The notes under the pieces were generated by a model, which was not told the DNA's origin, ran no database searches, and worked only from the letters and a program-made list of their open reading frames with translations. Made by a program: the position numbers and the translations under genes. Positions 60,270 to 64,000 of a DNA stretch of 64,000 nucleotides are shown one piece after another; position 1 is the first letter of the stretch; each line of letters starts with the position of its first letter. Location of the stretch: NCBI GenBank assembly GCA_964404895.1, contig CAYOLV010000006.1, forward strand, positions 62,001-126,000, read 5' to 3'. Origin of the DNA: JBGSUZ01 sp964404895 (GTDB taxonomy: Bacteria; Bacillota; Clostridia; Peptostreptococcales; Acidaminobacteraceae).

Positions 60270-62063
60270 TTAAATGAAATATTGCTCGGTACATAGTGGT
60301 ATATTTACAAAGACTGTGGTCCCCGTTTCAAGTTGAGATTCAATTCGAATGGTGCCACCGTGAACATCTACAATATGCTTGGCAATTGAAAGACCCAATC
60401 CTGTTCCACCTAGTTCTCTGGAACGAGCCTTGTCTACCCGATAAAATCTTTCAAATATTCTTTGGAGATCTGCCTCGGGAATACCCATGCCATTATCTTG
60501 GAATTTCATAAGGACATGGTCTGTATTTTGGGACACAAATACTTTGACCACACCACCTTCCGGCGTGTATTTTATGGCGTTCGTTAGAACATTGAGAACG
60601 ACTTGCTCAATGCGATCTCGGTCGAAGGTTCCTACTATTTCGTCACAATCGCTGATTAGTTTCAGAGACTGGGATTTTTGTCTTGCCGTAACTTCAACTT
60701 TTTGAATTGAGCTTCTGAGAAGCTTCATATAATCGTGTTCATTTAATTCTAGACTGACTTTTTTAGAATCAAAGTTCGAAAGCTGAAGCAAATCTCTCAC
60801 CAATCGCGTCATCCGATCCGCTTCGTCATTGACCACCGTCAAAAACTCATGAATAGTTTCTTGATCTGTAACCACGCCGTCCAATATGGTCTCTGTGTAA
60901 GACTTAATAGACGTCAAAGGTGTTTTCAACTCATGAGACACGTTGGCAACAAAATCTCTTCGCATGCGGTCTAATTTTTCTTGCTCTGTTATGTCCTGAA
61001 GGACAAAAACATAACCTGATTTCATCCCTTTATCATTTTGGAAGGGGGCAAAATTCACCCGAATCATGGTCTCCCCTAAGTATATATTTTGCTTCCCAGT
61101 ACTTTCTTCGTTAAATTTTGCGATGTTTTTAATCATCAAATCATCATTAATATTCATGAATATTTCGTCAAGGTTTTTAGTATTTGGAGCAATTTGAAGC
61201 ATTTTAATCGCCTTAGGATTCAGATGAATAATGTTGCCATCTGTGTTCACCGCAATCAAACCATCTTCCATATAATGAATAATGGCTTCCAACTTACTCT
61301 TCTCTCTAGAAATTTCACTAACGCTGATTTTTAATCGCTTGGTTAAATGGTTGAACATCTCCGCCAATTTACCAATTTCATCATTAGACTTCACTTCTAC
61401 CATTTGGTCAAAATCGCCACTGGCCATCTTCGATGCTTTTTCAGTAACGTCGTTAATAGGCTCGGTAATGGTTTTCGCTATGAAAAAGCCCAGGACTACC
61501 GTTATAAAACAGGCTAACAGGGTGGCTTTTAAAATAATGGTCTTTGCCGTGCTAATGGTGTTATACATTTCTGTCAAATCACTTCTCAAATAGAGCAGAC
61601 CCACCACCTGACCACTTCTTGTGGTAATCGGTTTTACCTGATCCATGGTGCGAATCAAAATGCCCTCGTGATCCAATGTCACATTTTTTTGGCCTGTTTC
61701 ACCACTCATCCCTTTGATGATCAAATCAAAATCCAATATTTCCGCCGCATTTCGATCCACGTTTTGAGTACTCGTTGCCAAAATACGATTATTGGTTACT
61801 GAAATGACAAATATTTCTTCTCTTAATCCAATGTTCTTATTGCTGTTAATAATCTGTTGGATCTCGGTTGCATTAGCCTCTAAGCCATTTAGATTTTCAA
61901 TTTGGGGCTGGATCAAAGCAGAGATCTTGTCCAATTTTACCGATACTTCTTCTAGGTTAAAAGTTTCAAGTGAACGTATAATAAAAACCCCAGAAATGAT
62001 CATGCCTATAAATACCAACATAAAGAAGATGGTGGTAAATTTCCAGCGAATACTGTTAAACAT
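60270..62063 (-). CDS. walK: WalK sensor histidine kinase
   Basis: The 597-residue protein has a membrane helix at 10-30, an extracytoplasmic domain (about 35-175), a second helix at 180-202, a HAMP linker, a PAS domain (about 265-370), HisKA (VANVSHELKTPLTSIKSY with the phospho-His) and HATPase. This is the WalK/YycG architecture, and it starts four bases after walR. It controls cell-wall homeostasis in Firmicutes. Confidence 0.95.
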   Translation of the reverse strand: MFNSIRWKFTTIFFMLVFIGMIISGVFIIRSLETFNLEEVSVKLDKISALIQPQIENLNGLEANATEIQQIINSNKNIGLREEIFVISVTNNRILATSTQNVDRNAAEILDFDLIIKGMSGETGQKNVTLDHEGILIRTMDQVKPITTRSGQVVGLLYLRSDLTEMYNTISTAKTIILKATLLACFITVVLGFFIAKTITEPINDVTEKASKMASGDFDQMVEVKSNDEIGKLAEMFNHLTKRLKISVSEISREKSKLEAIIHYMEDGLIAVNTDGNIIHLNPKAIKMLQIAPNTKNLDEIFMNINDDLMIKNIAKFNEESTGKQNIYLGETMIRVNFAPFQNDKGMKSGYVFVLQDITEQEKLDRMRRDFVANVSHELKTPLTSIKSYTETILDGVVTDQETIHEFLTVVNDEADRMTRLVRDLLQLSNFDSKKVSLELNEHDYMKLLRSSIQKVEVTARQKSQSLKLISDCDEIVGTFDRDRIEQVVLNVLTNAIKYTPEGGVVKVFVSQNTDHVLMKFQDNGMGIPEADLQRIFERFYRVDKARSRELGGTGLGLSIAKHIVDVHGGTIRIESQLETGTTVFVNIPLCTEQYFI

Positions 62064-62067
62064 TCAA

Positions 62068-62766
62068 TTAAATCCTCCTGAAGTAGTATCCGACGCCTCG
62101 CTTCGTCATAACATACTTCGCATTGCTCGAATCGTCTTCGATTTTTTCTCTCAACCGACGAACGGTTACGTCTACTGTACGGATATCGCCAAAGTATTCA
62201 TAACCCCAAACATCTTTTAAGAGCTGTTCACGAGTGAAAATTTGATTGTCCTGTAAGATTAAAAATTTCAACAATTCAAATTCTCTTAAGGTCAACTCAA
62301 TAATTTCATCGTTTTTCTTGACCTCATAGCGATCCAAATCAATTCTTAAATTTCCAGTTTCAATAATCGCCTGGCCTTCATCTTCTGAAGCTGGCGTAAT
62401 TTCAGCACGTCTAATATTGGCTTTGACGCGAGCAATCAATTCTCTCATGCCAAAAGGCTTCGTTATATAGTCATCAGCACCTAGTTCTAAACCCAGTACC
62501 TTATCAACTTCTTCTTCTTTTGCTGTCAGCATAATCACTGGCGTGGCACTGTGCTCTCTGATTTTTCTAAGCACCTGAAAACCATCTAATTTTGGCAACA
62601 TGACATCCAGCAAGACCAAATCCGGCTGGGATTGTTTAACCTTTGCAACGGCTTCTTCACCGTCATATGCAGTAATTACTGTAAATCCTTCTTTGACCAA
62701 GTTGAACTTGATGATGTCGGAGATCGGTTTTTCGTCATCTACTACAAGTATTTTTTTATTGTTCAT
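62068..62766 (-). CDS. walR: WalR response regulator
   Basis: The 232-residue OmpR-type regulator has the receiver features VVDDEKPISDI, LVLLDVMLPKLDG and DDYITKPFG, and a winged helix with VTVRRLREKIEDD and TKRGVGYYFRRI. Together with walK, yycH, yycI and walJ this is the essential wall regulator. It binds direct repeats of TGTWAH, and such a repeat is found 1.9 kb downstream in its own operon. A GAGGTG ribosome site precedes the ATG. Confidence 0.95.
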   Translation of the reverse strand: MNNKKILVVDDEKPISDIIKFNLVKEGFTVITAYDGEEAVAKVKQSQPDLVLLDVMLPKLDGFQVLRKIREHSATPVIMLTAKEEEVDKVLGLELGADDYITKPFGMRELIARVKANIRRAEITPASEDEGQAIIETGNLRIDLDRYEVKKNDEIIELTLREFELLKFLILQDNQIFTREQLLKDVWGYEYFGDIRTVDVTVRRLREKIEDDSSNAKYVMTKRGVGYYFRRI

Positions 62767-62815
62767 TAGATCACCTCACGCCTTTACTAATGCCTTAAGG
62801 GGCATACCTAACTCT

Positions 62816-62844
62816 ATAATATCTTTATTCCTTCAGACTGTCCA
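62816..62844 (-). promoter_or_regulatory. SigA-type promoter of walRK operon
   Basis: TGGACA (62839-62844) and TATTAT (62816-62821) are spaced by 17 bases on the minus strand, about 50 bases before walR. Confidence 0.6.
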
Positions 62845-62940
62845 GTAAACAGCTTCCCTCTTAAAGAGATTGTAAAGAATTTCCTCGCGTTTTAAAAAAT
62901 ATGCTTAAGGATTCCTTCCAAATTTCTTTGCAAATGGCAC

Positions 62941-62971
62941 AAAAAAACAACTCCTGAAGATTCAGGAGTTG
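62941..62971 (-). terminator. intrinsic terminator of M23 peptidase gene
   Basis: An 11-bp stem CAACTCCTGAA/TTCAGGAGTTG (62948-62958 with 62961-62971) is followed on the minus strand by TTTTTTT. Confidence 0.88.
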
Positions 62972-62981
62972 TGAAGTGGAT

Positions 62982-64000
62982 TTATTTAACGTATTTCATT
63001 GGATTGACAACTGAGCCATTCTTAATCACTTCAAAATGAAGATGAGGCCCTGTTGTTCTGCCAGAATTACCGCTGCTTGCAATTTTTTGACCCTTATAAA
63101 CCTTGTCGCCTGCACTGACTAAAAGTTTACTATTATGAGCGTATCTTGTCTTAAGGCCATTTCCGTGATTGATTATGATGCAATAACCATAAGCGCCATC
63201 ATAACCGGCACTGACAACTGTGCCACCATCTGCTGCTAAAATAGGTGAGCCTATTGGCATGCTCCAGTCAACGCCTTCGTGCATTCTGCCCCATCTTCTG
63301 CCGAAACCAGAAGAATAAGTTCCTCTTGAAAATGGTTTTGCTAATTTACCCGTCGCCGCCGTTGCAGGCTTTTTCAAAGTCCCTTTTGCGACAATCTGTT
63401 CTTTAGCTGCAATCAGTACTTTCTCAGAGAGTACTTCTTTACCGACCACAACGCCATTCTCTTTCACAACCTTGGCGACCACGTCTCTTGAACCGGCACT
63501 GCCTTTAGTTGTCACTTTGATTTCTCCCTTATACAGTTTTTTATTATCTGTATAACGGACGGCGTATGGAATTTCTTCAGTATATTTAACGGTTTCGACT
63601 GTGCACAATGTGAGTAGCGGTTTAGCTACCAATAAACTGATTTTATCTCCCGCTTTTATGCGTTCAGGGGTTATTTTCGGATTTGCCTTAATGAGCTCAT
63701 CCACGTTGATGTCATATTTTAAGGAGATTGTCCATAAACTCTCTCCATCTGCTACAGTATGTATTTTTTCAACATCTGTACCACGTGTAATATAGTTAAG
63801 AACACTTTCAGTTGTTCCAAACCCTTTAAATTTCACAGCAGTCTTTCTTGAACTTTCTGTGATGACATTTTCTTTAAAATAAGAAGCGTCTACTTGAGTA
63901 TTCTTTAAAAACTGAGCTTTGTAAGCAATCAGCGTTTTCTCGGCATCTCCACTCATTGAGAAAAAGCCGACTTCTGAACCATTGACCAGAAGCGAATAAC
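62982..64000 (-). CDS. LysM-G5-M23 peptidoglycan hydrolase, 5' end cut by window edge
   Basis: The 339 visible codons include a LysM domain (HTVADGESLWTISLKYDIN), a G5-like domain (ending around VLIAAKEQIVAKG) and a C-terminal M23 metallopeptidase. Its zinc motifs are RMHEGVDWSMPIG and TGPHLHFEV. The frame stays open upstream past an internal ATG at 63956 and runs off the window (LLVNGSEVGFF), so the true start lies beyond. Such proteins cut peptide cross-links in the wall. Its place just before walR fits the WalR regulon, but its promoter is outside the window. Confidence 0.9.
   Translation of the reverse strand, partial: YSLLVNGSEVGFFSMSGDAEKTLIAYKAQFLKNTQVDASYFKENVITESSRKTAVKFKGFGTTESVLNYITRGTDVEKIHTVADGESLWTISLKYDINVDELIKANPKITPERIKAGDKISLLVAKPLLTLCTVETVKYTEEIPYAVRYTDNKKLYKGEIKVTTKGSAGSRDVVAKVVKENGVVVGKEVLSEKVLIAAKEQIVAKGTLKKPATAATGKLAKPFSRGTYSSGFGRRWGRMHEGVDWSMPIGSPILAADGGTVVSAGYDGAYGYCIIINHGNGLKTRYAHNSKLLVSAGDKVYKGQKIASSGNSGRTTGPHLHFEVIKNGSVVNPMKYVK

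Overview
The window looks like chromosomal DNA from an anaerobic, low-GC Gram-positive bacterium of the class Clostridia. The evidence is an indolepyruvate:ferredoxin oxidoreductase, a glycine cleavage system with split P-protein, a WalRK/YycHI/WalJ operon, an S-layer-homology surface protein, a BusR-like regulator, strong AGGAGG ribosome sites and many U-tailed intrinsic terminators. I saw no rRNA, tRNA, insertion sequence, prophage or CRISPR array. The genes read as ordinary core genome rather than an island. The genus cannot be settled from this sequence alone.

Layout. Positions 1-9.8 kb hold a truncated OmpR-type response regulator, iorBA, a HAD phosphatase, a hemolysin III-type membrane protein, a DUF1836 regulator, a PhzF-PucR pair and an ABC-F ATPase. 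Positions 9.8-20.3 kb hold a small membrane-anchored protein, a large SLH surface protein, and a three-gene signalling cluster (GAF-HD-GYP protein, metallo-beta-lactamase-fold hydrolase, TPR-adenylate cyclase), followed by a DEAD-box helicase. Positions 20.3-33 kb hold pspA, a small HTH regulator, an LUD protein, a PatB-type lyase preceded by a receiver domain without its phospho-acceptor, a Gfo/Idh oxidoreductase, a CNNM/CorC protein, carAB behind a PyrR-type attenuator, DUF554 and exonuclease III. Positions 33-37.4 kb are an apparent operon of a hybrid histidine kinase, a PAS-GGDEF-EAL protein and an eukaryotic-type PPP phosphatase.

Positions 37.5-45.8 kb form a functional unit for glycine catabolism. 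A tandem glycine riboswitch with an overlapping terminator precedes gcvT-gcvH-gcvPA-gcvPB-lpd. Divergently placed is one gene that fuses a lipoate-protein ligase to a lipoyl synthase, which would supply the lipoyl group on GcvH. Positions 46-56 kb are mixed housekeeping and accessory genes: FliB-like methylase, DUF1294, two GNAT-like proteins, a LacX-type epimerase, DUF975, a BusR-like c-di-AMP-type repressor, oligopeptidase F, and an arginase behind a MerR-type promoter with a MerR-family gene immediately downstream.

Positions 56-62.8 kb are the cell-wall two-component operon, read leftwards: walR, walK, an unrecognised membrane-anchored coiled-coil gene, yycH, yycI, walJ. The extra gene has its own promoter with a perfect WalR-box. 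The window ends inside a LysM/G5/M23 peptidoglycan hydrolase. The most notable signals are the ligase-synthase fusion, the WalR-box and extra gene in the wal operon, the MerR-type operator at the arginase, two matching SigB-like promoters, the cyclic-nucleotide cluster, and a 34-codon open frame spanning the carAB attenuator.
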